A DNA stretch of 64,000 nt. Origin: an uncultured Desulfovibrio sp. Lineage in GTDB: Bacteria > Desulfobacterota > Desulfovibrionia > Desulfovibrionales > Desulfovibrionaceae. Shown piece by piece: positions 32,899-41,172 of this stretch (position 1 is the stretch's first letter; the number at the start of each line of letters is the position of its first letter). The DNA lies in the NCBI GenBank assembly GCA_910587035.1, contig CAJUMQ010000001.1, positions 168,113-232,112 of the forward strand, given 5' to 3'. Position numbers and translations under genes: made by a program. The notes beneath the pieces are model-generated. The model did no database searches and was not told where the DNA came from. It saw only the letters and a list, made by a program, of their open reading frames with translations.

Positions 32899-34863
32899 AT
32901 GAAAATGGCCCCGGTAATTGTCGCCAAAGATCTTCATAAATGCTATCCTGGCTTCGCGCCTGTGCTCCGTGGCGCCAATATTGCAGTCGAGGCCGGCGAG
33001 GTGGCTGCCATAATGGGCCCCTCAGGCTGTGGCAAATCCACCATGCTGCATATCCTCGGCATGCTGCACGCCCCGGATTCAGGCTCCCTGGAAATTCTGG
33101 GCCAGAATGTGCTGACCTTTGACCGCGAGCAGACCGCGGCCTTCCGGCGTGGCAACATGGGCTTTGTCATGCAGTCCAGCAACCTTTTCGAGCACTCCAC
33201 GGTCTTTGAAAATGTGGAGTTTCCGCTGATCTATGAGAATGTCCCCCCACAGGAGCGATGGGCCCGGGTCATTCATGCCCTGGATCTGGTGCGCCTTTCC
33301 GCCAGGGTGCACTACAGGAGCAACCGCCTTTCTGGCGGCGAACAGCAAAGGGTGGCCATAGCCCGTGCCATGGTCAACAATCCCCGCATTCTGCTTGCCG
33401 ATGAACCCACTGGCGCCCTGGATGCCCGCACAAGCCGGCTGATAATGGAGAACTTCCGCAAGCTCTGCCATTCCGGCGGCGTGTCCATGATCATGGTGAC
33501 CCATGATCCCAAAATGGCGGACTTCTGCGACAGTGTCTACACGCTGGAAGAAGGCGTTCTGGTCTGCAAAAAGCATGGCACCGGCCCATATACTGCCAAG
33601 GTTGTGCAAAATCTGCTGACGCCCCCGGAGCCTCTGGTGCGGGGAGCCCTGGTGACCGGCAGATTTCCCCCACCTCCCGGCAATCCTGGTCTGGCCCTGG
33701 CCACCAGCATGAACTCCCAAAAGCTGCTGTCGCGCATTTATTCAATCTATCCCAGCGCATTTCTTGGCAATCCGGAGGGTTATGCCCTGCCACTGCCCAT
33801 AAGGCATATTGGCCACTGGCAGCGGCTGTCTGCCATAAAAGCTTTTTTTCAGCGTGCCAGAGGGCATCAGTCCCTTTGGGAGCTGTGGCGCAAGCTGCCT
33901 GCCCACGAACATGCCGGGCATGGGCTGTGGCAACAGATTACAGCCTTTGCCTGTGGCGCCAGGCTGGCCAGCTGGGGCATGGAGGACAGTCTGGAATATC
34001 TGCATGGGGCAGAACCGGGCCAGGCGGCCACGGCAGCATGGACAGCAGCCGCCCTGCTGCGCAAGCCTTTCGGTTTTTCTCTGGACAGCCACGCCCTTGT
34101 CACTCATGCCAGGGCAGTGGCAGGCATGGCTGCCGATGCCGTCCTTGTCACCTGTCCCACCAGGGCAGCCATGGCGGAATTTCGCCGCATCGCTCCGGAT
34201 GTTGCGCCGGAAAAAATCATTCTGCTCAGACCACTGATCCTGGATGGTCCCCAGGAGGATGAAGCCGAAAAAAACACCAGCATTGTCAAGCCTGCGCAAA
34301 TACTGCTAATCAATCCCGCTCCAGCCAGTCTGCGGCTTATGTTGAAGGCCTGCGCGGCACTGAAGCGCATGAAAACGGATTTCCATCTGTGGGTGTCAGG
34401 ACTGGGCGGCTGGCGCTGGCGGTTTTTGGCCTGGCGCATGGGTCTATCGGCGATGATTTCATTTCAGCGCCACATGCGCGCTGATGGCCTGGGCGAAATG
34501 TACCGCAATGCCGACATCTTCATAGCCATGCCCCCCCCTGAAGACAGGTTCGCCCTGCCAACAAATGTCTGCATGGCAATGGCATATGGTCTGGCAACAG
34601 TTGTTGAGGAAATGACGCCGGGGCTGGCCGAGGGCCTGAAAGCGAATGAAAGCTGCCTTGTGGCGGAGACTGGCAAAGCCATTTCCCTTGCCGAAAATCT
34701 GGCAAGACTGGCCAACAGCCCTGATCTGCGGCAGCAGCTTGGCAGCGCAGCCAGAATTTCCTTTCGCGAACTCATGAATGATGACGATGGCAACCGGCTG
34801 GCAGACATTGTCGTCATGGCTGCCGGACTGGCGGACCGGGCTGCCTCGGGGGCAAAAGAATGA
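32899..34863 (+). CDS. Fusion of a MacB-type ABC ATPase with a C-terminal glycosyltransferase-like domain
   Basis: 654 residues in one uninterrupted frame. Residues 1-230 are a complete ATPase: Walker A GPSGCGKST (~40-48), signature LSGGEQQRVAIARAM (~144), Walker B ILLADEPTGALD (~164), then MIMVTHDPKMADFCD. Residues ~270-654 resemble a GT-B retaining glycosyltransferase. Clues are ILLINPAPASLRLMLKACAA, DFHLWVSGLGGWRWRFLAWR, then ADIFIAMPPPEDRFALPTNV followed by CMAMAYGLATVVEEMTPG, the place of the family's E-x7-E donor motif. GTG/ATG starts are adjacent; 32899 is preferred. The fused parts would couple glycosylation and export. The stop overlaps hldE (ATGA). Confidence 0.8.
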   Translation: MKMAPVIVAKDLHKCYPGFAPVLRGANIAVEAGEVAAIMGPSGCGKSTMLHILGMLHAPDSGSLEILGQNVLTFDREQTAAFRRGNMGFVMQSSNLFEHSTVFENVEFPLIYENVPPQERWARVIHALDLVRLSARVHYRSNRLSGGEQQRVAIARAMVNNPRILLADEPTGALDARTSRLIMENFRKLCHSGGVSMIMVTHDPKMADFCDSVYTLEEGVLVCKKHGTGPYTAKVVQNLLTPPEPLVRGALVTGRFPPPPGNPGLALATSMNSQKLLSRIYSIYPSAFLGNPEGYALPLPIRHIGHWQRLSAIKAFFQRARGHQSLWELWRKLPAHEHAGHGLWQQITAFACGARLASWGMEDSLEYLHGAEPGQAATAAWTAAALLRKPFGFSLDSHALVTHARAVAGMAADAVLVTCPTRAAMAEFRRIAPDVAPEKIILLRPLILDGPQEDEAEKNTSIVKPAQILLINPAPASLRLMLKACAALKRMKTDFHLWVSGLGGWRWRFLAWRMGLSAMISFQRHMRADGLGEMYRNADIFIAMPPPEDRFALPTNVCMAMAYGLATVVEEMTPGLAEGLKANESCLVAETGKAISLAENLARLANSPDLRQQLGSAARISFRELMNDDDGNRLADIVVMAAGLADRAASGAKE

Positions 34864-36329
34864 ATTTTGATGCGGCTACCGTGCTGGTGCTGGGCGATAT
34901 AATGCTCGACCACTATATCGCCGGCAATGTGGAACGCATCTCGCCCGAGGCGCCTGTTCCTGTGGTGCGCCGCCAAAGGGCATGGACAGTGCCGGGGGGG
35001 GCGGCCAATGTCGCGCGCGGGCTGGCGCGCCTGGGCTGTCATTCCCGCCTTGTCTCCCTCATCGGCAATGATGCCGCCGGGAGCACCCTGAGGCAGGAAA
35101 TCGCGGCTGAAGGCATAGAGGCCGGCCTTGTGGACAGCCGCCGCCCAACAAGCTGCAAAACGAGAATCATGGCCCGCGGACAGCAACTGCTGCGCGTTGA
35201 TGAGGAAACCGTGGGGCGCCCCTCTCTTGAAGAAATAACCGGCCTGCGCATTATTTTTGAAAAATTTCTGCCCGGCTGCTCGGCTGTCATACTTTCCGAT
35301 TATGCCAAGGGGGTTCTGCTGCGTGCCTCCAGCGGAGATTGCCTCTGCCTGCATGCCATACAGCTGGCACAAAAGCATGGCATCCCGGTGCTGGTGGATC
35401 CCAAGGGATCGGACTGGTCCCGTTATGCCGGGGCGGATTGCGTTACCCCCAATACAGGCGAATTTGCCCAGGCAGCCGAGAAAATAGCCGGTGGCTCCCT
35501 GGATGCCGGCAGACTCGAAAATGATGCCGCGGCCCGCATGTCCATTGCAGCCGATCTGTGCTCGAGTTTCGGGCTTGGCCGCATTCTGCTCACCAGAGGC
35601 GCGCGCGGCATGAGTCTTTTTGAGCCTGGGCAGCCCCCCCTACGCATCCACGCGACAATGCGCGAAGTTGCAGATGTCTCCGGTGCGGGCGACACCGTCA
35701 TCGCGGTATTGGCCGCATGCATAGGCGCCGGTCTGGACTGGCATGAGAGCGCGGATATCGCCAATACCGCCGCCGGGGTGGCTGTAACAAAGACTGGCAC
35801 CGCGCCTGTGGGTAGAGCCGAGCTTGATGCGGCCCTGCGCGAGGGGCGCGACAATCCCAAACTGTTCAATATAAACGAACTCGTGGAAAAAATCCAGGAA
35901 TGGCGCCGCCATGGGGAGCGCATTGTATTTACCAATGGCTGCTTCGATCTTCTGCACCCTGGGCACATATCTCTCTTGCGCCAGAGCGCGTCCTTTGGCG
36001 ACAGGCTCATTGTGGGCCTCAACAGCGATGATTCCGTAAAAAGGCTGAAAGGTCCGGAAAGGCCGGTGCAAAATGAGCATGCCCGCGCATTGCTTCTGGC
36101 CGCGTTGCAGAGTGTGGACGCAGTGATACTTTTTGGAGATGACACTCCAGAAGAACTTATAAAGGCCATCAGGCCAGACTACCTGGTCAAGGGGAGTGAC
36201 TACAAAGTGGAGAACATTGCTGGCGCTGAATTTGTGCAAGGCTATGGCGGGCAGGTGCGCCTGGTGGATCTTGTCAATGGCTGCAGCACGTCCGGCCTGG
36301 TCCGCAGAATGCGCAAGGGATGCGAATAA
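34860..36329 (+). CDS. hldE: Bifunctional heptose-7-phosphate kinase / heptose-1-phosphate adenylyltransferase
   Basis: 489 residues. The N-terminal PfkB-type kinase (VLVLGDIMLDHYIAGNVERI, and DVSGAGDTVIAVLAA with the catalytic Asp) phosphorylates D-glycero-D-manno-heptose 7-phosphate. The C-terminal nucleotidyltransferase (~345-489; FTNGCFDLLHPGHISLLRQS with the HxGH motif) makes the ADP-linked heptose. ADP-heptose supplies the lipopolysaccharide inner core. Presence in this operon ties the locus to envelope glycans. It starts at an ATGA overlap with the ABC-glycosyltransferase gene, and its own TAA overlaps the next ATG. Confidence 0.93.
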   Translation: MNFDAATVLVLGDIMLDHYIAGNVERISPEAPVPVVRRQRAWTVPGGAANVARGLARLGCHSRLVSLIGNDAAGSTLRQEIAAEGIEAGLVDSRRPTSCKTRIMARGQQLLRVDEETVGRPSLEEITGLRIIFEKFLPGCSAVILSDYAKGVLLRASSGDCLCLHAIQLAQKHGIPVLVDPKGSDWSRYAGADCVTPNTGEFAQAAEKIAGGSLDAGRLENDAAARMSIAADLCSSFGLGRILLTRGARGMSLFEPGQPPLRIHATMREVADVSGAGDTVIAVLAACIGAGLDWHESADIANTAAGVAVTKTGTAPVGRAELDAALREGRDNPKLFNINELVEKIQEWRRHGERIVFTNGCFDLLHPGHISLLRQSASFGDRLIVGLNSDDSVKRLKGPERPVQNEHARALLLAALQSVDAVILFGDDTPEELIKAIRPDYLVKGSDYKVENIAGAEFVQGYGGQVRLVDLVNGCSTSGLVRRMRKGCE

Positions 36330-37285
36330 TGGAATATATAATCGCCGCGGATATTGGTGGCACCAACTGTCGCCTGGGCCTTTTCTCCACAGAGGACGGC
36401 ACCCTCACTCTCGACAGAATTGCCTGGGTGGAAACGGGCAACATTGCGCATGCGGATTGCCTGCTGGAGACGGCGGCCCAAACCCTCGACTTTGATATCG
36501 CACAGGCCAGCGTTCTTGTTGTCGCCATTGCCGGACCGGTGGAAGGCGAACATTACGGCAAGCTCACCAATGGCAACCTGCTTGTGGATCTGCGCAGACA
36601 CAAGCAGCTCTTCCCCGCCATGCGCATCCGGGTCATCAACGATTTTCTGGCCCAGGCCTGGGCCGTTCTGAGCCGGGAAGGCAGCAATGCCACACTCCTT
36701 GCCGGCCCCCAGCAGATACATCCGGACACAAGACGGGCCATCATCGGCGCGGGTACTGGCCTTGGCTATGCCAGCCTGTCACCCACCGCAAGCGGTTGGC
36801 TGGCCCAGCCATCAGAAAATGGACATGCTGCCTTTCCCTTTACTGGCGCAGATGAATTTGATCTTGCCACTTTCCTGTGCGCAAGACTTGATGTGCCCTA
36901 TGCCACTGGCGATGACGTGATTACTGGCAGGGGGCTTGCGGTTCTTCATGAATACCTCACAGGCGACAAACTGGATCCGGCCGATATTGGCGACAATTTT
37001 CTCTCCCGGGATACCCAGACCCTCGCCTGGTACGCGCGGCTGTACGCCCGAGCCTGCCGTTCCTGGATTCTGGCCACATTGTGTGCGGGCGGCTTATGGA
37101 TATGCGGCGGCATTGCAGCTCAAAATCCACTTTGTGTCAAAAGCCGGTATTTTATGGATGAGCTGTATGCCCACCCCAAGTGGCAGCTTTTTTTGCGCAA
37201 TGTCCCCATCCGCCTGATAACGGATAAAAATAGCGGCATCTGGGGCGCGGCGCGTTTTGGCCTGGATCTTCTGGAGAAATCATAG
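36329..37285 (+). CDS. glk: Glucokinase (Glk family)
   Basis: 318 residues from the ATG that overlaps the hldE stop (TAATG). The phosphate-binding motif AADIGGTNCRLGLF opens the protein. AIAGPVEGEHYGKLTNGNLL contains the glucokinase signature, VINDFLAQAWAVL follows, then the adenosine-binding part IIGAGTGLGYASL, and GGLWICGGIAAQNP near residue 255. It phosphorylates glucose with ATP, feeding sugar phosphates. In this operon it may supply the hexose for the glycan instead of serving catabolism; that is inference. No ROK zinc motif is present. Confidence 0.85.
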   Translation: MEYIIAADIGGTNCRLGLFSTEDGTLTLDRIAWVETGNIAHADCLLETAAQTLDFDIAQASVLVVAIAGPVEGEHYGKLTNGNLLVDLRRHKQLFPAMRIRVINDFLAQAWAVLSREGSNATLLAGPQQIHPDTRRAIIGAGTGLGYASLSPTASGWLAQPSENGHAAFPFTGADEFDLATFLCARLDVPYATGDDVITGRGLAVLHEYLTGDKLDPADIGDNFLSRDTQTLAWYARLYARACRSWILATLCAGGLWICGGIAAQNPLCVKSRYFMDELYAHPKWQLFLRNVPIRLITDKNSGIWGAARFGLDLLEKS

Positions 37286-37314
37286 TTCACAATCCGGCAT
37301 TTTATGGCAAAACA

Positions 37315-38424
37315 ATGAACTCCCCAGTTTTTGTAACACAATCGGCGCTGCCCAAAGAGGAAACATACCTGGAGTATGTGCGCCAGATTTTCCAAAGCCA
37401 CGGCCTGACCAACAATGGCGTCTTCTGCCAGCGCCTGGAGCGGGAGCTGGAGGCCTTTCTTGGGGTGCGAAATCTCTCTGTCTGCAGCAATGGCACCCTG
37501 GCCCTGCAGCTTGCCATCAAAATGCTGGGCATCAATGGCAAAAAGGTCATCACCACTCCTTTTACCTATGTCGCCACGGTCACAGCGCTGATGTGGGAAA
37601 ATTGCGAACCTATTTTTGCGGACATCGATCCGCAAACCCTGTGCCTGGATCCGGCCAGAGTGGAATCAATCCTGCTGGAACAGCCGGATATTGGCGGCAT
37701 AATGCCTGTGCATGTCTATGGCAATGCCTGTGATGTCCAGTCTTTTGCGGACATCTCCCAAAAATATGGAGTGCCAGTGGTATACGACGCCGCGCATGCC
37801 TTTGGCAGCCGCCTCAATGGCAAAAGCCTGCTGTCATTTGGCGATGCAGCCACATGCAGCTTTCACGCCACAAAACTTTTCCACACAGTGGAGGGAGGGT
37901 GCATAGTAACCAGCAACACTGAAAGACTGCACAAGCTCAATCTGCTCCGGGCTTTTGGACATATAGGCGACAATTACTCGTGCCCAGGCATCAATGCGAA
38001 GCTGTCGGAGCTGCACGCTGCCATGGGGTTGAGCCTTTTGCCGGACGCGCCTGACAATCTTCGCCAGCGTGCACGTCTGGCATCCCTTTATGACGAGGCG
38101 CTGAACATAAATGGCAATCCGGCATTAAAAAGGCCGGTTCTGGCAAAGGGGCTGCAATGGAATCATGCCTACTATCCGGTGCTTTTCGCCACCAGTGACC
38201 TTCTGCTGACGGTTATTGACGAGCTGCACAGGCAAGATATTCATCCGCGCCGCTATTTCCATCCCTCCCTCACCGAACTGCCATACTTGCCCAGACAGAG
38301 CTGCCCCGTGGCGGAGGATGCCGCCAGCCGGGTGCTGTGCCTGCCGTTCTGGGCGGACATGCCCGACGCCACAGCCCTGCGGGTGGCCCAGATTGTCAAC
38401 AGCACTACAGCCGGATTTGCATGA
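37315..38424 (+). CDS. DegT/DnrJ/EryC1/StrS-family aminotransferase
   Basis: 369 residues, PLP-dependent fold-type I. PLP-binding features are VCSNGTLALQLAIKMLGING (~60), TTPFTYVATVTALMWENCEP, VYDAAHAFGSR (the Asp and following residues that contact PLP) and SFHATKLFHTVEGG with the Schiff-base Lys (~185). Such enzymes aminate keto-sugar nucleotides to amino sugars, or act as dehydratases. The missing companion (a nucleotide-sugar dehydratase) is not in this operon. Starts 30 bases after glk; its TGA overlaps the next ATG. Confidence 0.9.
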   Translation: MNSPVFVTQSALPKEETYLEYVRQIFQSHGLTNNGVFCQRLERELEAFLGVRNLSVCSNGTLALQLAIKMLGINGKKVITTPFTYVATVTALMWENCEPIFADIDPQTLCLDPARVESILLEQPDIGGIMPVHVYGNACDVQSFADISQKYGVPVVYDAAHAFGSRLNGKSLLSFGDAATCSFHATKLFHTVEGGCIVTSNTERLHKLNLLRAFGHIGDNYSCPGINAKLSELHAAMGLSLLPDAPDNLRQRARLASLYDEALNINGNPALKRPVLAKGLQWNHAYYPVLFATSDLLLTVIDELHRQDIHPRRYFHPSLTELPYLPRQSCPVAEDAASRVLCLPFWADMPDATALRVAQIVNSTTAGFA

Positions 38425-39413
38425 CATTGCCTAAAAAACACAGACTGCATGTTGTGATTAGCCTGGATGTGGAAGAGGAAGGCCTTTTTAGCGGCTATTA
38501 TCCCTCCCGCAATCCATCGGTGACCAATGTGGGCCTTTTAAGAAAACTTGAGCCGTTGACGCGGGAGTTCGGCTTTGCGCCAACACTGTTCTGCTCCCAT
38601 GCCGTATTTAAAGATCCTGCATCCCTGACAACCCTGGCCTACATGCGGGATCATTGCGATGCCGAGATTGGCGCCCACCTGCACCACTGGAGCACACCGC
38701 CATTCAGCAATGATGCCGATGAGAACAGCCCCCCACTGCGCACGCATCTTTTGCCCAAGAATATTCTTGAAGGCCGGCTTGAGTCTCTGCTTGCGGCCGG
38801 ACTCGAGTTCATGGGGGCGCCACTGCGCAGTTTCCGCATGGGCAGATGGGATCTGAAAAGCTCCATTTTGCCAATGCTGGCCAGACATGGGATAGAGGTG
38901 GACAGCTCCATATGCCCGCTCCGGGCCTTTGCTGGGGGCGCCGATCATTTCCTGGCGCCAGCGGATCCCTGGTGGGCGGATACAGGGGAGGGCCGCAAAA
39001 TACTGGAGGCGCCAATAACCCAGATACCCATATCTTGCGCCCTTGCTCGAGGCTGGCACAATATTTTCGCCGGCAATACCAACATTCTGGACAAGTTCCA
39101 TTTTTTTGGAGCCCTGAGCGCGAATCCCTTCTGGCATGGGCCCGCCGCCATGCGCATGGCGGCCACATTGCATGCGGCAAGAGGAGGCAAGGTACTGAGC
39201 CTTTTCTGGCATTCCTCCGAAATGATGCCCAAAGGTTCGCCGCACACGCCAGATCAGGCGGCTGCAGACAAAATGCTCGCCAAAATCTTCTCGTTCTGCG
39301 CCTGGCTCAAGGATAATTTTGACGCAAAAGGTGTAACTGCAAGCGGGCTTTGCGGCATCCCGGAGGCCAAAAATTTTGCATGTGCCGGCATTGTCTCCGG
39401 CAGGGACTGGTGA
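38421..39413 (+). CDS. Polysaccharide deacetylase-like (NodB-fold) protein
   Basis: 330 residues, start overlapping the aminotransferase stop (ATGA). The opening strand VVISLDVEEE is the metal-binding Asp motif of NodB-fold enzymes of the WalW type. DAEIGAHLHHWSTPP supplies two His ligands (~80), and RMGRWDLKSSILPMLARHGI then IEVDSSICPLR follow the fold. The C-terminal SLFWHSSEMMPKGS carries another conserved His. The likely activity is de-N- or de-O-acetylation of a sugar, but substrate and side of the membrane are unclear because there is no signal peptide. Confidence 0.72.
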   Translation: MTLPKKHRLHVVISLDVEEEGLFSGYYPSRNPSVTNVGLLRKLEPLTREFGFAPTLFCSHAVFKDPASLTTLAYMRDHCDAEIGAHLHHWSTPPFSNDADENSPPLRTHLLPKNILEGRLESLLAAGLEFMGAPLRSFRMGRWDLKSSILPMLARHGIEVDSSICPLRAFAGGADHFLAPADPWWADTGEGRKILEAPITQIPISCALARGWHNIFAGNTNILDKFHFFGALSANPFWHGPAAMRMAATLHAARGGKVLSLFWHSSEMMPKGSPHTPDQAAADKMLAKIFSFCAWLKDNFDAKGVTASGLCGIPEAKNFACAGIVSGRDW

Positions 39414-40180
39414 TGGGCAAAATCATTGTCGTGCTGCTGGATGGCCTAAAATTCTCCACAGCCAGAGGGTGCATGAGTTTTCTGCGCTCGCTGGAAGACA
39501 GAGGCATGGCCAGGGGGGCAAAAATGCGCTCCTGCCTACCGCCTCTTTCAAGACCCGCCTATGCCACCATCCTCACAGGTGAGGATTGCGCAACGCATGG
39601 CGTCTGTCGCAACGATGAAGCACCGGGTCTGCCTGGACGCACAATTTTTACGGCTGCCGCCGATGCCGGCCTCTCCTCCTGCGCGGCTGCCTATGGCTGG
39701 TTTTTTGAGCTTCTCTACGGCAGGCCCTTTGACTTGCGCCTGCATCGCGTCTGGACAGATGCCGGCTCCGCCCCTGAACATGGCATATTTTATGCCAGTG
39801 ATGCCTATCCCGATGCCGAGCTTTTTGCGGATGCCGAGTTTCTGCGCAACCGGCATAAGCCACACCTGCTGCTGGCGCATTCCATGGGTATAGACAATGC
39901 CGGGCATATTTTTGGAGGCGATTCGCCACAATACAGGGAGGCCGCGCGCAATGCCGATGCACTCCTTGCCATGTACGCGCCCATATGGCTGCAAAACGGC
40001 TACAGTCTGCTGATTTTAAGTGATCATGGCATGGGCATGGACAAGTCCCATTATGATGTGTCGCCGGACTGCCTGGAGATTCCTGTATGGATTTGCGGTC
40101 CGTCATTTGCCTCGCCCCCAGCAAGCCTTGCGGAGGTGGCGCCGCTGCTCGGGCATGGTCTCGGCCTGCCCTGGCCATAG
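39413..40180 (+). CDS. Alkaline phosphatase superfamily (phosphodiesterase/pyrophosphatase-like) protein
   Basis: 255 residues, last gene of the operon, start overlapping the previous stop (TGATG). Metal-site motifs of the AlkP superfamily are in order: VVLLDGLKFSTARGC (first Asp), SRPAYATILTGEDCATHGV (nucleophile region), HSMGIDNAGHIFGG and LILSDHGMGMDKSHYDVS (second-site Asp-His and final His). The protein is shorter than most phosphodiesterases of the family (~400) and has no signal peptide, so it would act in the cytoplasm. The substrate could be a nucleotide sugar or phospholipid-linked intermediate. Confidence 0.75.
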   Translation: MGKIIVVLLDGLKFSTARGCMSFLRSLEDRGMARGAKMRSCLPPLSRPAYATILTGEDCATHGVCRNDEAPGLPGRTIFTAAADAGLSSCAAAYGWFFELLYGRPFDLRLHRVWTDAGSAPEHGIFYASDAYPDAELFADAEFLRNRHKPHLLLAHSMGIDNAGHIFGGDSPQYREAARNADALLAMYAPIWLQNGYSLLILSDHGMGMDKSHYDVSPDCLEIPVWICGPSFASPPASLAEVAPLLGHGLGLPWP

Positions 40181-40234
40181 AGGCAGAATATGTCGGCCAG
40201 TGTCAGATCGGGCATGCTGGAGCAGCAGATAGGC

Positions 40235-40660
40235 TCAAAGTGAGGCCGGGCTGGCTTTCGCCCAGGCAATGGCCTTGTCATGTCCCAGAATATGCCTTGT
40301 TATCCAGACACAGAGGATATTTAGGAATATGGTCATGGCCTCATCGGAAAATCCGCGCTCGGCAAGATGTTTTTCAATGCGGGGAACGATCTTGTTGCGC
40401 ATTATATCATGCTGCGCCAGGTGTTTTGGCAAATCGCGGTAACCGATGGACCGCATATAGTTCTCCTCTTCCTGAAAATGGCGCAGAACATAATTTTTTA
40501 AAAACTTCACTCCCTGCTCGGCTGCCCATTCGTTTTTTGCCTTCTGTTGTGTCGCTGTCAAAAGACGGCGCACAATGCGGAAAAACTCCTGATGCGCATT
40601 GTCAATAATCTCCACACCTATGCCAAAATCCTCTTTCCACTCCATTTCTTCGATGAGCAT
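40235..40660 (-). CDS. Bacteriohemerythrin
   Basis: 141 residues from the ATG at 40660, preceded by GGGGGAAG; an earlier in-frame start is unlikely. The di-iron ligands of hemerythrin are visible: IIDNAHQEFFRIV, LRHFQEEENYM, KHLAQHDIM and HILGHDKAIA. It binds oxygen reversibly and is common in anaerobic or microaerobic Desulfovibrio, where it may sense or buffer oxygen. It stands alone, converging on the glycan operon, with the Nudix gene 60 bases upstream on the same strand. Confidence 0.92.
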   Translation of the reverse strand: MLIEEMEWKEDFGIGVEIIDNAHQEFFRIVRRLLTATQQKAKNEWAAEQGVKFLKNYVLRHFQEEENYMRSIGYRDLPKHLAQHDIMRNKIVPRIEKHLAERGFSDEAMTIFLNILCVWITRHILGHDKAIAWAKASPASL

Positions 40661-40719
40661 TTGCTTCCCCCCAACGCTCCTGTAATGGCTGCCAACCGCC
40701 CCCACTTGTCCTTATGCAG

Positions 40720-41172
40720 CTATTCCGGCCATTCCCCCGGTCCGGCTTCCAGCAGACGCTTGATAACGCCGGCATCCGCAGGCAAAAAATCCAGCTTGCC
40801 AGCCTCCTCAGGATCAACCCAGCGCAAATTCTGGTTTTCCCTGGGGCATGGCACACCTTCAAATGCGTCCACGGTGAAAAAATAAATTGTAGCGGTGAAA
40901 TTACGCTCAGCATAGCAGTGTTCCACCACCTCAAGCAACACATATTTTAAAGCGTTTATGCCAAGCTCTTCTGCCAGCTCGCGGCACAATGCCTCCTCTG
41001 GGCTCTCATCACCTTCAACCTTGCCGCCTGGCAGTTCCCAATACCCGGCCAGGGGCTTGTCATCCGGCCTTTGGGCGGCAAGGAATCTGCCATGCTTGAT
41101 GACTATGCCTGCAGCAACCCGTATTTGGGCAAAACTGTCCTTTAGCGGCTGCATATCTTTATTTGCTGTCAT
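40720..41172 (-). CDS. Nudix hydrolase (MutT-like)
   Basis: About 150 residues from an ATG that overlaps the end of the ABC-F gene by 14 bases; ATG at 41154 is an alternative. The Nudix box is complete: GGKVEGDESPEEALCRELAE followed by ELGI, with the REx2EE core that binds magnesium. RVAAGIVIKHGRFLAAQRPD and ENQNLRWVDPEEAGKLDFLP are typical of MutT/8-oxo-dGTP enzymes. It probably cleans the nucleotide pool of oxidised dGTP. Confidence 0.88.
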   Translation of the reverse strand: MTANKDMQPLKDSFAQIRVAAGIVIKHGRFLAAQRPDDKPLAGYWELPGGKVEGDESPEEALCRELAEELGINALKYVLLEVVEHCYAERNFTATIYFFTVDAFEGVPCPRENQNLRWVDPEEAGKLDFLPADAGVIKRLLEAGPGEWPE

